Positions 1 to 8,748 of a stretch of 24,311 bases of DNA are shown here, piece after piece. Position 1 is the stretch's first letter. Each line of letters starts with the position of its first letter. This DNA comes from Sporisorium sorghi (lineage: Eukaryota > Basidiomycota > Ustilaginomycetes > Ustilaginales > Ustilaginaceae). The position numbers were made by a program, and so were the translations under genes. The notes under the pieces are model-generated. The model saw only the letters and a program-made list of their open reading frames with translations. It was not told where the DNA came from and did no database searches. The stretch is taken from the NCBI GenBank assembly GCA_023212695.1, contig JALCCG010000305.1, forward strand, positions 1 to 24,311, written 5' to 3'.

Positions 1-74
<74 letters not shown>
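1..74. repeat. A74 homopolymer at the left window edge
   Basis: There are 74 consecutive A residues from the first base of the window, so the true tract may be longer. It lies 162 bp upstream of the COG2 start codon. Runs of poly(dA:dT) disfavour nucleosomes and are common near fungal promoters, but this length is extreme and could also reflect an assembly or polymerase-slippage error. Confidence 0.95.
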
Positions 75-76
<2 letters not shown>

Positions 77-236
77 TCCGCTCGCTCGAGCCACGACGAC
101 GAGGACGATTCTTTCTTGCTTTCCTTCTTCCATCAACTACCTTCTTGCAGCACCAACACGAAAGGGCGAGCGGACCGAGTGACTCTTTCTGGACGGAAGA
201 TCGTCCGAGACGCCCGTCCTTCGCTCCGCGCCAGTC
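75..236 (+). promoter_or_regulatory. Short 5' flank / leader of COG2
   Basis: This 162 bp stretch between the A74 tract and the COG2 ATG holds no ATG-initiated reading frame that I could identify and no clear TATA box. It probably contains the transcription start and leader of COG2. The promoter would then sit in or upstream of the A-tract. Confidence 0.4.
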
Positions 237-3200
237 ATGGACCCAAGCTCTCATCCTGCTGCATCTTCCAGCCTCAACGGCCACGCTGCTGAGCTCTACC
301 CGGATGCGAGCGAGTCGCACAATGCGCCTGCCTTTCCATCACTGACGCCACTCTCACACGACCTGGCTCTCCTATCACCCACACAAACGCCCACCTTCTC
401 CGTCGACGACTTTCTCCTCTCACGCACCAAAGCCTCCGACCTCAACTTCATCCTCAGCGACCTCCGCACCTACAGCGAGAAGCTCAAGCACGAGCTCTAC
501 TCGATCATCAACGAGGACTACAAGGATTTCGTTTCACTGGGCAGCAGTCTCAAGGCAGAGGCGCATCGCATAGCTCGGCTCGGATGGAATGTGCGTTCCA
601 CTGGTGCTGACGGTGATGGTGTTGCACCGCACGGTCTGATGGCGCCGGTGCGCGACACGCTCTTAGCTTCGCGCAGCATGCTCAAAAGCGTCGAGCATGA
701 TATTCAGGACTGCATCAAGCGCAAAGAGGATGCGACTGCGCAGAAAGCAAAGTTGGAACTCATGCTGCAGCTGCATGATTCTATTGTCACGCTCGAGGAT
801 CTGCTGCTTCTGCATCATGACAAGGCGAGGAAGGATCGGAGGAGGTCGTCTCACGCTGCTGCACGCAGACCGTCGGTGCTCAGCATCACGTCGGTGCGAG
901 AGCGTAGAGGAAGCTTAGCGTCGATTGCTTCAGGCTCCGACCAGGAAGTGTCCGACTACGCCATGTCGTCCGAGTACGACGAGGATTCAGACAGCGACGA
1001 CGACGACGAAGCCTCAGATGACCAGCTCGCGGCAGCAGCAGGCCAAAGCAATCTAAACGGCGATGGACAGCAAAGACGCATAAGGCGAAGAATCCTACGT
1101 CGACTGTCTTCGAGCACACACAACCCGCGCTCGCCCATCCAGACACGAGACTCTGCCTCACCCACAAAAGCACGCTCCGACACATTCACCAGCACGGCCA
1201 CTTCTTCTTCCACATCGCTACTCGGCCTCCCGCAACGCATCGCGCGCACCTCGGCCGAATACTCGCGCCTCCGCTTCCTCCATCGCCGCATCGACCAAGA
1301 AAACCTCACCCACTACGCCGACGCGCTGCAAGACCGCATCGACACGATACGCTCCGTGCTGCGCCAAGATCTGCGCACGCTGCTCAGCTACCTCGTCTCG
1401 CCCGACTCGCTGCTGGTGCACGGCCAGACCAGTGCACGCGAGCCGTCTTCGCCCGAGCTGCGCAAGTCGGCGGGGCTGCCGGCCGTGGGGGTGCATGCGC
1501 GTCGGTCGAGTTTTCTGAGGGGTAATGTTGCGGCGGGGGCGATACGCGAGGAGGAGAGGAGCGAGCTGGATGCGTGGAGTCAGGTTGCGGAGCCTGCAGA
1601 GTTGGATGCGGCGTATTGGCAGGCGAGGGTGGACGAGCAGCGCGCGTGGTTGGAGATGGCGCTGGGGACGTTGAATACGCTTACGCTTGTAAAGCAGGCA
1701 GAGGGCGCCGAGCCGGTCAAACGCAGCAACGAGGCGGAAGAGGCGGTGCGCGATCTGCTCGTCGCTGAATGGGCCGCCAAGACGATCGTCGTCGTCGACA
1801 AGGATCAGCACGCGAACGGCGTCAATGATTCGAAGAAAGATCTACCGCAAGCAGCGCAGGCCCTGTTCGAAGAGCACCGCCAGCACGTCGCCTCGCTTCT
1901 CCTCACATCCGACTCGCCCACTCCACTGCTCGAGCTGTACAACACGCTGCTCACCTTCGTCGCCACCACGGCCTGGCACGTATGCGACGCCGCGCGCGAA
2001 ATCTCGCGCCAGTCCACCGTCTCCCCCACCCCACCCACCATCGTCAATACCACCGACGCCGCGCGCTGCGACATCTTCACGCACGTCATCTGGGACACGC
2101 TCTCCTCCCACCTCCTCACCACCTGCGGCACAACCATCTTCTTCGTCGGCCACACCGACACGTTCTACACCAACTACACCCTCACCAACGCCTTTCTGCA
2201 GCGCCTCCTGTCCCTCGCACCCTCCGAGGAGTCGCGACGCGCAACACAAGACCACGCCAACTGGCACGCGTTCCGGCGGCGCTGGCAGCTGCCCGTGTAC
2301 TTCCAGATGCGCTTGCGCGAAGTGGTTACGCGGCTGGAGGCCGAGCTTGCGGACGGGGCTGGTCGATCGGAAGGTGGACTGATGTCGGCGACGAGAGCGA
2401 CGCTGGAGGCGGTGGAGAGGGTGTGGTCGGACGGGGTGCATGTGCACGAGCTGTCGGCGCGCGAGTGGCGCGTGACGCTGCAGCTGCTCAGCCGGTACAA
2501 GACGTGGGTCGAGGAGCAGTCGGGCGAATTTGCGAACCTTGCCGCAAGTGGCAGCGTGCGGCAGCTCGACGCGGTGCACTCTGGCGATGCGTCGCGCACG
2601 AGTATGGATCGGCCGGCGAGCAGCGACGTTTCGCGCGTGTCGACTCCGCAACCCGCAGCCGCTGATGCGACGGCGCAGCAGCGCGAGGACGAGCAGCTGC
2701 AGTTCGCGGCTACGCTGCTGTCGGACTGTTTCGCGCTGCGCGAGCGCATGGAGGCCATGCTGGATGAAATCGTGATCCCCCGCATCGCGGCACATGTCGA
2801 GCTGGACAGTGGCGAGGCTCCAGCGGGGTTGGCCGAGCTGCGCGCCGACCTAGCCCAAGTGCTCTGCGAGACGCTAGACTTCATCCCGGGCCTCAGCGCC
2901 AGCGTGGGGCGTTTAGTGTACACGGTCGTGCTTCCGCGCGTTGCGGCGCCGCTGCGCTTGTTGCGCTCGTTCTCGACACGTGCGTACCGCGCTTCCTCCT
3001 CCGCTGCAGCAGGCGTGCAGGTGATCCAGCAGCTCTTCGCCCCGCTCCAAGCCATCCTACGCCTGGACAGCGTACACACTCTACCCGTAGACCTCAAGCG
3101 CTCCTGGGCGCAGTCCATCCTCGCAGACGCATTCAAGCGCTACACCGCCACCATCGACACGGTGAGCAAGAACCAGCTCTCCCTGATCCGCCTCAAGAAG

Positions 3201-3458
3201 GCCCAGAATCCCTCTTCCGCCACTTCAGCCGGATTGCTGGGCGGCCTGTTCAAGTCGGCTACACCTGCATCGGGGACGACAGCCGCGGCGGGCGAGACTG
3301 TCGCCGAGCTCGAACGCGCGTTCGTCGAGACCAACCGCCAGGCGCGCGCTGCATTCGAGGCCAAACTCGACGAGTTGGACCTGCACATCGACCTCGACGG
3401 CTGGAGCGCGTGGTTGGCGCTCAGGGCGTTCCTCGAAAGCGACCTCGATCAGCTCTAG
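237..3458 (+). CDS. COG2: COG complex subunit 2 (COG2)
   Basis: COG2 is a lobe A subunit of the conserved oligomeric Golgi complex, which tethers retrograde vesicles at the Golgi and so maintains glycosylation enzymes. The 1073-residue protein has the COG2 N-terminal signature at about residues 53-195: FSVDDFLLSR, then a long helix with YSEKLKHELYSIINEDYKDF, followed by helices running to about 195. Residues 205-345 are a Ser/Arg-rich insert with an acidic run at 246-262. A second conserved block at about 600-740 (IFTHVIWDTLSSHLL...FFVGHTDTFYTNYTLTNAFL) matches the COG2 C-terminal domain (DUF3510). The protein is about 300 residues longer than human COG2 because of disordered inserts at 205-345, 405-440 and 800-835. 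It is a single exon, and 237 is the first ATG of the frame, without an obvious uORF. It is convergent with the kinase at 3820-5990, with 361 bp between the stops. Confidence 0.88.
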   Translation: MDPSSHPAASSSLNGHAAELYPDASESHNAPAFPSLTPLSHDLALLSPTQTPTFSVDDFLLSRTKASDLNFILSDLRTYSEKLKHELYSIINEDYKDFVSLGSSLKAEAHRIARLGWNVRSTGADGDGVAPHGLMAPVRDTLLASRSMLKSVEHDIQDCIKRKEDATAQKAKLELMLQLHDSIVTLEDLLLLHHDKARKDRRRSSHAAARRPSVLSITSVRERRGSLASIASGSDQEVSDYAMSSEYDEDSDSDDDDEASDDQLAAAAGQSNLNGDGQQRRIRRRILRRLSSSTHNPRSPIQTRDSASPTKARSDTFTSTATSSSTSLLGLPQRIARTSAEYSRLRFLHRRIDQENLTHYADALQDRIDTIRSVLRQDLRTLLSYLVSPDSLLVHGQTSAREPSSPELRKSAGLPAVGVHARRSSFLRGNVAAGAIREEERSELDAWSQVAEPAELDAAYWQARVDEQRAWLEMALGTLNTLTLVKQAEGAEPVKRSNEAEEAVRDLLVAEWAAKTIVVVDKDQHANGVNDSKKDLPQAAQALFEEHRQHVASLLLTSDSPTPLLELYNTLLTFVATTAWHVCDAAREISRQSTVSPTPPTIVNTTDAARCDIFTHVIWDTLSSHLLTTCGTTIFFVGHTDTFYTNYTLTNAFLQRLLSLAPSEESRRATQDHANWHAFRRRWQLPVYFQMRLREVVTRLEAELADGAGRSEGGLMSATRATLEAVERVWSDGVHVHELSAREWRVTLQLLSRYKTWVEEQSGEFANLAASGSVRQLDAVHSGDASRTSMDRPASSDVSRVSTPQPAAADATAQQREDEQLQFAATLLSDCFALRERMEAMLDEIVIPRIAAHVELDSGEAPAGLAELRADLAQVLCETLDFIPGLSASVGRLVYTVVLPRVAAPLRLLRSFSTRAYRASSSAAAGVQVIQQLFAPLQAILRLDSVHTLPVDLKRSWAQSILADAFKRYTATIDTVSKNQLSLIRLKKAQNPSSATSAGLLGGLFKSATPASGTTAAAGETVAELERAFVETNRQARAAFEAKLDELDLHIDLDGWSAWLALRAFLESDLDQL

Positions 3459-3819
3459 ATTCGCCTTTGCCGCAATACAACAGCGACACACACATACACT
3501 TTTGAGACCGCGCCACAAGCCGAGAGAAAATGAATGCGAGAGCGGAGTGCTTTACAACAAGCGAGAGAGGAAACCGCGCTTCAACATGACATCGAGACAC
3601 GCGTACGAGGACAGAAACCGTGCTTGGCTGAGCAGAGCTCATCGTGGCAGACACGAGCTGGTATGAGAGTGTAGGTTGAGAGAGAGGACGGGTGAACACG
3701 AGCGTGCGGCAGAAGCGAGGGTACGAGCACCAAGCGTGTATTTGGTCTTCATCTCGAGTGCAATCGCATCTGATACGACGTTTGAGGAGAGTGGGACTGC
3801 GACGAGCATGAGTTTTGTC
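3459..3819. other. Convergent intergenic region COG2 / kinase
   Basis: These 361 bp lie between two stop codons of convergent genes and must hold both 3' UTRs and terminators. I see no gene, no AATAAA hexamer on either strand that I would trust, and no repeat. The plus strand is purine-rich (GAGA-type) around 3520-3720. Confidence 0.6.
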
Positions 3820-4528
3820 TCACGGATCCCACTGATCCTCCTCCGGCTCCCTATCACCCTCCACCTCCGCCATGGTATGGAACAGCTCTACAGCAAACGC
3901 ATTCATGATCCCCGGCGTCACCATCTCGGCCTCCTCCAAGCACGCGCGCAGGTTGGCGAGCGTGCGCACGGCGTCTCGACGCGACGCCACCGCCATGTTG
4001 AGTTGCTCGATAACCGGAAGAAAGACTGTATCGAGCGCAGTGAGGCGCGCAGCCGCCTGCTGTTGCTGCTGTTGCTGTTGTTGCTGCTGCTGAGCTTCCT
4101 GCTGGCGCTGGTTCCGGTAAGCTGCATCGTTCGAGCTGCTGTGACGGTCCGCTTCCCTCGATTGGCGCAGCTGAAGCTCCTCCATCCTTCGGCGCTCTTC
4201 CTCGACGCGGTCATCGTAGCTGCCGCGGTGGTTGTCTGCATAGTAAGGGTCGGAGGAAGGTGCGTGTCCGTTCGACGCGGGATGCGGATGCGAAGTCGTC
4301 GAACCCCCTGCAATGGCTTTATCGTACGCATCAGCTGCAGAGAAGCTTGGCTGACGCGGGACGGCACCGGTAGGCGAGCCGGCGGTTGGGATACCTGGAC
4401 GCGACGGTGCTGCTGCGAGCCGTACTGTGCCACCAGCCGATCCAGAACCGGAACCTGTCGAGCCTGCAGAACCAGAAGTTCCGAATCTGCGATCGGGCTG
4501 CGGTTGCTGAAATCGCTTTTGTTGTGCT

Positions 4529-4585
<57 letters not shown>

Positions 4586-5990
4586 AGCTGCGGTGACGAC
4601 ACGGCTGGACGTGGCGACTGCGGCTGCGATTGCGAAGGAGTCTGCTCGTAGGTCGGGGATCGAGGCTGCGGCTGTGGTGATCGGGGTGGCTGATGGTGTG
4701 CGGGCACTCGAGGCAGCTCCTTGGCCTGATATCGACCGCTGTGTGCGTCCTCGCCTCCATTGACAGCAGCGGCAGCCGCCGTCATAGCACTGGCAGGCAT
4801 GCGCATGGCGACCGTACCGCGTCCTCCGCGACGCATCGTGTTGCGCACGGTTCCGAAATCCCACATGTCCTCGTCGCCCTCCTGGAAATCCTCGTCGGCC
4901 TCCTCGCTGTCCTCGGATTCATGACGATCGCCGCCTTCGGCTCGCCATCGCTCGAGACGTTCGATGAGCTCGGTAAGATAGGCGGTCTTCTTGGCCTTGC
5001 GGATGAAAGGATGCTTGAGCAGCTCTTTGGCAGATGGACGGTTGGCAGGATCGCGCTGCAAGCAGAGATTGACAAACTCCTTGAAAGGTCGGGAGAAGGG
5101 ACCCTCGAGTTGAGGCGGTGGGTTTTTGGGGATGAGGAAGAGCACCTTCATGGGGTGAAGGTCAGCGTACGGTGGCTCGCCCATGGCCAGCTCGATGGCG
5201 GTAATGCCCAAGCTCCAGATGTCGGCCTTGAAGTCGTAGCCGCTCTGTTTGATGACTTCGGGGCTCATCCAGTATGGCGTGCCGACAAACGTGTTCTTCT
5301 TGGTCATGGTGGCTGTGAGCTGGCCCGAGACACCGAAATCGGCGAGCTTGACGTCACCTGTGGCCGAGAGCAAGATGTTGGCAGCCTTGATATCGCGATG
5401 CAGCTTTCCCTCGCCATGCAGATATTCGAGACCTTTGAGCAGTTCGCGCACAACGATGGCGATGTAGTCTTCGCGAAATCGGCCGGGTTTCATCTGTGTC
5501 AAGGAGAGAGGCAGCGGATTGAAAGGGTCAGCTAGAACTCGAGAGTGGTTTCTGTTGGATGCGCCACAAAGCTTACCAGATCCGAGCAGCTGCCTCCGGA
5601 GCAGTATTCCATGACAATCCACAGATTGGTTCCTTTGAGCCAAGAGCCATGGTATCTGTGTGAAAGCCAAAAAAAAAAAAAAAAAAAAAAAAAAGGACGC
5701 GATAAGAGAGTGTTCAGCTAGCTGCATATAGCGCACAGGCGTGATGCACGGGAGAGAGCAACTTACTTTGTAACGTGAGCACTGTCGAGCTGGCTCAAGA
5801 TGGCGATTTCTTGCTGGATGTCGTCGATCTCGTCCTCGGCGTTTTCGAGGTCGATGATTTTGATTGCTACGGGTTGTCTAGAACGCTTATCGAATCCCTT
5901 GTAGACCTCGCCGAAGGAACCTTTTCCTACACGATCCTGCTTGACGTAGTAGTCTTCGGGGTCAGCGCCCTGTGGTGCTTCCATCATCAT
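3820..5990 (-). CDS. Ste20-like GCK-III protein kinase, Nak1/Kic1 type (3 exons)
   Basis: The exons on the minus strand are 5990-5767, 5655-5577 and 5493-3820, joining to 658 residues. The start is ATGATGATG at 5990-5982, the first ATG of a frame open further upstream. The kinase domain spans about residues 14-264: P-loop GKGSFG at 22-27, VAIK Lys44, alpha-C Glu61, gatekeeper Met90, HRD Asp135, DFG at 153-155, and activation-loop [12 protein letters not shown] with Thr169, the GCK-III autophosphorylation site. An acidic stretch then ends in DMWDFGTVR (310-317). Next come a disordered region with Q19 (405-423) and Q12 (569-580) and a conserved-looking C-terminal helical segment (about 588-658). 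Family knowledge places Nak1/Kic1/Pod6 kinases upstream of the NDR kinase in the MOR/RAM polarity and cell-separation pathway. The paralogue Don3 is the alternative; as I recall, its gatekeeper lies near residue 157, which argues against Don3. Kinase call is firm; Nak1 orthology is inferred. Confidence 0.88.
4057..4092 (-). repeat. CAG-type repeat encoding Q12 in the kinase
   Basis: Twelve consecutive Gln codons (mixed CAG and CAA on the minus strand) lie just before the conserved C-terminal segment of the kinase. On the plus strand it reads as CTG/TTG triplets and creates an artificial poly-Leu or poly-Cys frame. Confidence 0.92.
4528..4584 (-). repeat. (CAACAG)n hexanucleotide repeat encoding Q19 in the kinase
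   Basis: Nineteen Gln codons, mostly alternating CAA and CAG (read CTGTTG on plus), form a hexanucleotide microsatellite within the disordered middle of the kinase. It is in frame with the reading frame, so length changes of 3 or 6 bp would be tolerated. Confidence 0.93.
5494..5576 (-). other. Kinase intron 2 (83 nt)
   Basis: On the minus strand the donor is GTAAGC at 5576-5571 and the acceptor is CTTGACACAG ending at 5494. It is a phase 0 intron between Leu101 and Met102. Removing it joins GGSCSDL to MKPGRFRE, the expected continuity of subdomains V-VIa of a Ste20 kinase. Confidence 0.85.
5656..5766 (-). other. Kinase intron 1 (111 nt) containing T26
   Basis: On the minus strand the donor is GTAAGT at 5766-5761 and the acceptor is CTTTCACACAG ending at 5656. 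It interrupts the Lys75 codon after its second base. Splicing gives [22 protein letters not shown], a canonical GCK-III sequence. The intron carries 26 T on the sense strand (A26 on plus, 5669-5694), 13 nt from the acceptor, where a polypyrimidine tract would be. Confidence 0.87.
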
Positions 5991-6215
5991 GGTGATCTGA
6001 TTGACGAAGACGTTGAGACAGAGTGTGGAGTGGGTAGATGCTGGCAATCTGAACTGAGCCGAAGAGAGCTGTATGCTGGTATTATTGATGCACGAACTCG
6101 ATTGAGCCGTGACAGGGATATCTGTGTTTTTGAATGCTGTAAGGGGTATCGAGACGGATGGCAACTGACTGCTGGGTAAACACGACCGGGGAATGCAAGC
6201 GATGCGAACGGAGGG

Positions 6216-6250
6216 GTGAGGCGAGGCGGGGTGAGGCGAGGCGAGGCGAG
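6216..6250. repeat. GCGAG pentanucleotide tandem array (7 imperfect copies)
   Basis: Seven adjacent 5-bp units can be read: GTGAG, GCGAG, GCGGG, GTGAG, GCGAG, GCGAG, GCGAG. The array lies about 230 bp upstream of the kinase start, probably in its leader or promoter. Confidence 0.85.
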
Positions 6251-6293
6251 GACGACTTGACGCTAAAGTCGAGACCTCTTGGGTGGAGGAGGA

Positions 6294-6359
6294 GGTGGTG
6301 GTGGTGGTGGTAAATGAAAGGAGCGGTGGGGAGCAAAGAGTGGTGATGATGATGATGAT
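6294..6359. repeat. GGT x6 and GAT x5 trinucleotide runs
   Basis: GGT is repeated six times at 6294-6311 and GAT five times at 6345-6359, followed by three CAAAG units at 6381-6395. All are upstream of the kinase start and outside any supported coding region. Confidence 0.85.
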
Positions 6360-6581
6360 GACGATGAAAGAATGAGCTAGCAAAGCAAAGCAAAGGGCTG
6401 CTGGCGGGTCGCTGTGGAGGAAGAGGAGAGAGAGGGAGAGAGAGAGAGAAAGAGCAGCCAAGCCAGAGCGGAGTGACCGGCCAAAAAGGGGCGAGGGGCT
6501 TTGGCTTTGTCCAGAGAAAATGTTGCACTTCGCGTCTACAAATTATTATTTGCTTTTTTGTACACTGCCCACACGCAGCGA

Positions 6582-6612
6582 CAGAGAGAGAGAGACACAC
6601 ACACACACACAC
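6582..6612. repeat. Compound (AG)n(AC)n dinucleotide repeat
   Basis: An AG run is followed directly by an AC run, within the divergent kinase/OAC1 intergenic region. No gene overlaps it. Confidence 0.85.
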
Positions 6613-6684
6613 TCGCTCCTGCACAAAATCGTAGCCGTGCGCCGTCTCAGGGAAAATCTCACGCGCGCTGATGTTGTTCGACAG

Positions 6685-6711
6685 CTGCTGCTGCTGCTGC
6701 TGCTGCTGCTG
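6685..6711. repeat. CTG x9 trinucleotide repeat
   Basis: Nine perfect CTG units lie outside any supported gene, about 700 bp from both flanking start codons. Unlike the CAG-type repeats inside the kinase, this run does not appear to be translated. Confidence 0.88.
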
Positions 6712-7246
6712 CTACCTCAAACAACACTAAAACACCAACTCTCCCGCCTTGTGCGAGAGAAGCAAGACTGCATTTAACCGCCCGACGCAGGTGAGGAGCA
6801 GCATCGACCAGCCGATGCAAATTCAACTCTCGCTTTCTCATCTACTTCAGCTGACAATCTGCTACGAAGAGCTGCTTTCTGCTGCGATGAGTTGATCGAT
6901 TCGAGTCGAGTTGAGGGCATGACTGCTGGACACGACGACACCTTGACAGCGCACAAGATCTGAGACAGCAGAAAATCACGAATGTTAGGGTCCAAGCGTT
7001 TGAGAACAACGACTTTCCCCTTTTGACTCAGCGAGGAGCGAGATATCGGGAAAGCATCGCGATCAATCGGTGAAAATCTTCGGCTTTAGAGCTCGATTTG
7101 GTCCGGAAATCGGGTTGGGTTGAGCCAGTTCTTCCAAATCTACCAGCCAAAGCGGCTTCTTCTGATCATTCAGCCAACAAAGGTATTGCCCCACATTGCC
7201 AGACGGCTCTTCAGACCTTGTCGACCGACAAGCTAGCACATCTCCC

Positions 7247-7266
7247 TCTCTCTCTCTCTCTCTCTC
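7247..7266. repeat. TC x10 dinucleotide repeat in the OAC1 5' flank
   Basis: Ten TC units lie 147 bp upstream of the OAC1 ATG. Pyrimidine (CT) tracts are common in fungal promoters and leaders near transcription start sites, so this may mark the OAC1 start region. Confidence 0.85.
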
Positions 7267-7413
7267 GGCCTAATCCTCGACTTCATCTTTGAGCCGATCT
7301 TTGATTCTTCAGCGTCTGCTCTTGGCGAAAGAGCTCGCACCAAGTGACTCGATACGGAACGACTAGACAAAAAGCAACACGCAGCCCAAACAGCGACGAC
7401 CATACAAGCAACC

Positions 7414-8523
7414 ATGACCTCGAATCAAGCGCGCACAGCCTCCGCACCTGTCAAGATTTCCACTGCCGAGGGTTTTACCACAGGTGCGTTGGCGGCCATG
7501 ACAGCGGTCACCGTCACCAACCCGATGGAGGTGTGCAAGACCCGCATGCAGCTCCAAGGCGAGCTCATGTCGGCAGCACCCCGTGTGCTCAGCGCACAAG
7601 CAGCCTCGCCAGCACCTCAGGCGGGCGCACAGGCTGCGGTAGGTGCGCGTCTCTACAAATCCTCGCTCGACTGCTTTGCAAAGACGCTCAAGTCCGAAGG
7701 CATCAAGGGCGTACAGAGAGGTATCGGTGCGGCCTACGTCTACCAGGTGCTGCTCAACGGCAGTCGTCTCGGCTTCTACGAGCCCTTCCGCAAAGCCATC
7801 AACCGCGCCGCAGCCAAGCGACCCGAAGAACAATGGGCCGCGGGCGCCTTTGCGGCGGGTGCGTCGAGTGGCTGTGTCGGTGCCATCCTCGGCAACCCGC
7901 TCTTCCTGGTCAAGGCGCGACTCCAGGCGTACAGCCCGCACTTTGTCATCGGCAAAGCATCTCACAACTACAAGAGCACCGTCGACGGCTTGGTCAACAT
8001 CGTCAAGAGCGAGGGGCTTCGAGGTCTGGCGCGCGGCATGGACGCCGCCGTGCTTCGAACCGCTATGGGAAGCACGGTGCAGCTGCCGGCGTATACGTGG
8101 TTCAAGAGCTACCTCACCCACATGGACGTCGACGCCAACCCGTACAACCCGCTCAAGTTGCTCGCCAACAAGCCCGACTCGTTCTTTACGTATTTTGCCT
8201 CGTCCATCTTTAGCGGTCTCTGCGTGTGCGCCGTGATGCAGCCGGCGGATACCGCCTTGACACGCATGTACAACCAGCCCGTACGCATCGACGAGCGCGG
8301 CCGCAGCGTGGGGACGCTCTACCGCCACCCCTTCCACTGCCTCTACCTCACTGCCAAAACAGAGGGTGTGTTGGGCTGGTACAAGGGTACCACCGCCCAC
8401 CTCTTCCGCATCGCACCGCACACCGTCCTCACTTTGGTGGTCAACGAGGCCTACTTGCGGTGGTACACCAACTGGAAGGCCGGACGCTCGCTATTTGACG
8501 CACCCGTCGTCAAAACTAGCTAA
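7414..8523 (+). CDS. OAC1: Mitochondrial oxaloacetate carrier (Oac1; SLC25 family)
   Basis: Oac1 is an inner-membrane carrier that moves oxaloacetate, sulfate and related anions such as isopropylmalate. The 369-residue single-exon protein shows the three-fold SLC25 repeat. The helix 1, 3 and 5 signatures are PMEVCK (37-42), PLFLVK (162-167) and PADTALTR (277-284). The non-acidic second signature and the third with Asp but a non-basic fourth position are features of Oac1. Strong Oac1 blocks are AYVYQVLLNGSRLGFYEP (107-124), GMDAAVLRTAMGSTVQLP (208-225) and FRIAPHTV (331-338), which parallel yeast Oac1 closely; SLC25A34/35 are the animal relatives. An Ala/Pro-rich insert at about 52-78 lengthens the first matrix loop. 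The start ATG is in good context (ACCATGA). No mitochondrial presequence is expected in this family. It is divergent from the kinase and followed by Erv29 on the same strand 1.4 kb away. Confidence 0.92.
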   Translation: MTSNQARTASAPVKISTAEGFTTGALAAMTAVTVTNPMEVCKTRMQLQGELMSAAPRVLSAQAASPAPQAGAQAAVGARLYKSSLDCFAKTLKSEGIKGVQRGIGAAYVYQVLLNGSRLGFYEPFRKAINRAAAKRPEEQWAAGAFAAGASSGCVGAILGNPLFLVKARLQAYSPHFVIGKASHNYKSTVDGLVNIVKSEGLRGLARGMDAAVLRTAMGSTVQLPAYTWFKSYLTHMDVDANPYNPLKLLANKPDSFFTYFASSIFSGLCVCAVMQPADTALTRMYNQPVRIDERGRSVGTLYRHPFHCLYLTAKTEGVLGWYKGTTAHLFRIAPHTVLTLVVNEAYLRWYTNWKAGRSLFDAPVVKTS

Positions 8524-8748
8524 GGGCGGCTCATCCATACACCTCCAGCGTCCGTGATGAGTAGTAGACTCGTGGTCACTTTTTATAATAGACTCATGGA
8601 AAGAAGCAGCAGCGTGTGCATCGCCTGTCAATCGACCTGGCCTGCAATCGCTGCAGTGGTCTAGAAAGATGACGTCGAGTAAGAGGTGTTGATGCTGGAT
8701 CGCATTTTTTCTGTGTGTTAGATTGTATCGCCACCGCTGCATTTTTGG

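Larger units (their letters stand above)
5991..7413. promoter_or_regulatory. Divergent intergenic region, kinase / OAC1, microsatellite-rich
   Basis: These 1423 bp separate the start codons of two divergent genes and must contain both promoters and leaders. No convincing gene is present. Recognisable content is a string of simple repeats: a GCGAG pentamer array (6216-6250), GGT x6 (6294-6311), GAT x5 (6345-6359), CAAAG x3 (6381-6395), a GA-rich tract (about 6424-6452), AG/AC dinucleotides (6582-6612), CTG x9 (6685-6711) and TC x10 (7247-7266). I see no confident TATA box for either gene. Confidence 0.6.

Noticed and set aside
2174..3136. 320-codon minus-strand frame inside COG2
   Set aside because: Long antisense frames are expected in GC-rich coding DNA. 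The product is Ser/Arg/Cys-rich low complexity, and COG2 accounts for the region.
3676..4596. 306-codon plus-strand frame opposite the kinase, with long poly-Leu runs
   Set aside because: The poly-Leu runs are the reverse strand of the poly-Gln codons of the kinase, and the rest has no homology. The kinase on the minus strand is strongly supported.
3820..5990. Assignment of the kinase as Don3
   Set aside because: Don3 is also a GCK-type kinase in smuts, but the gatekeeper here is Met90 and the N-terminus is short; my recollection of Don3 is a gatekeeper near 157. Left as Nak1/Kic1-like without a symbol.
5991..6461. N-terminal extension of the kinase to 6461
   Set aside because: The frame is open, but it begins with TTG and encodes simple-repeat sequence (Leu-Ser, Ile and Thr runs). 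The first ATG in frame is at 5990, just before the kinase domain.
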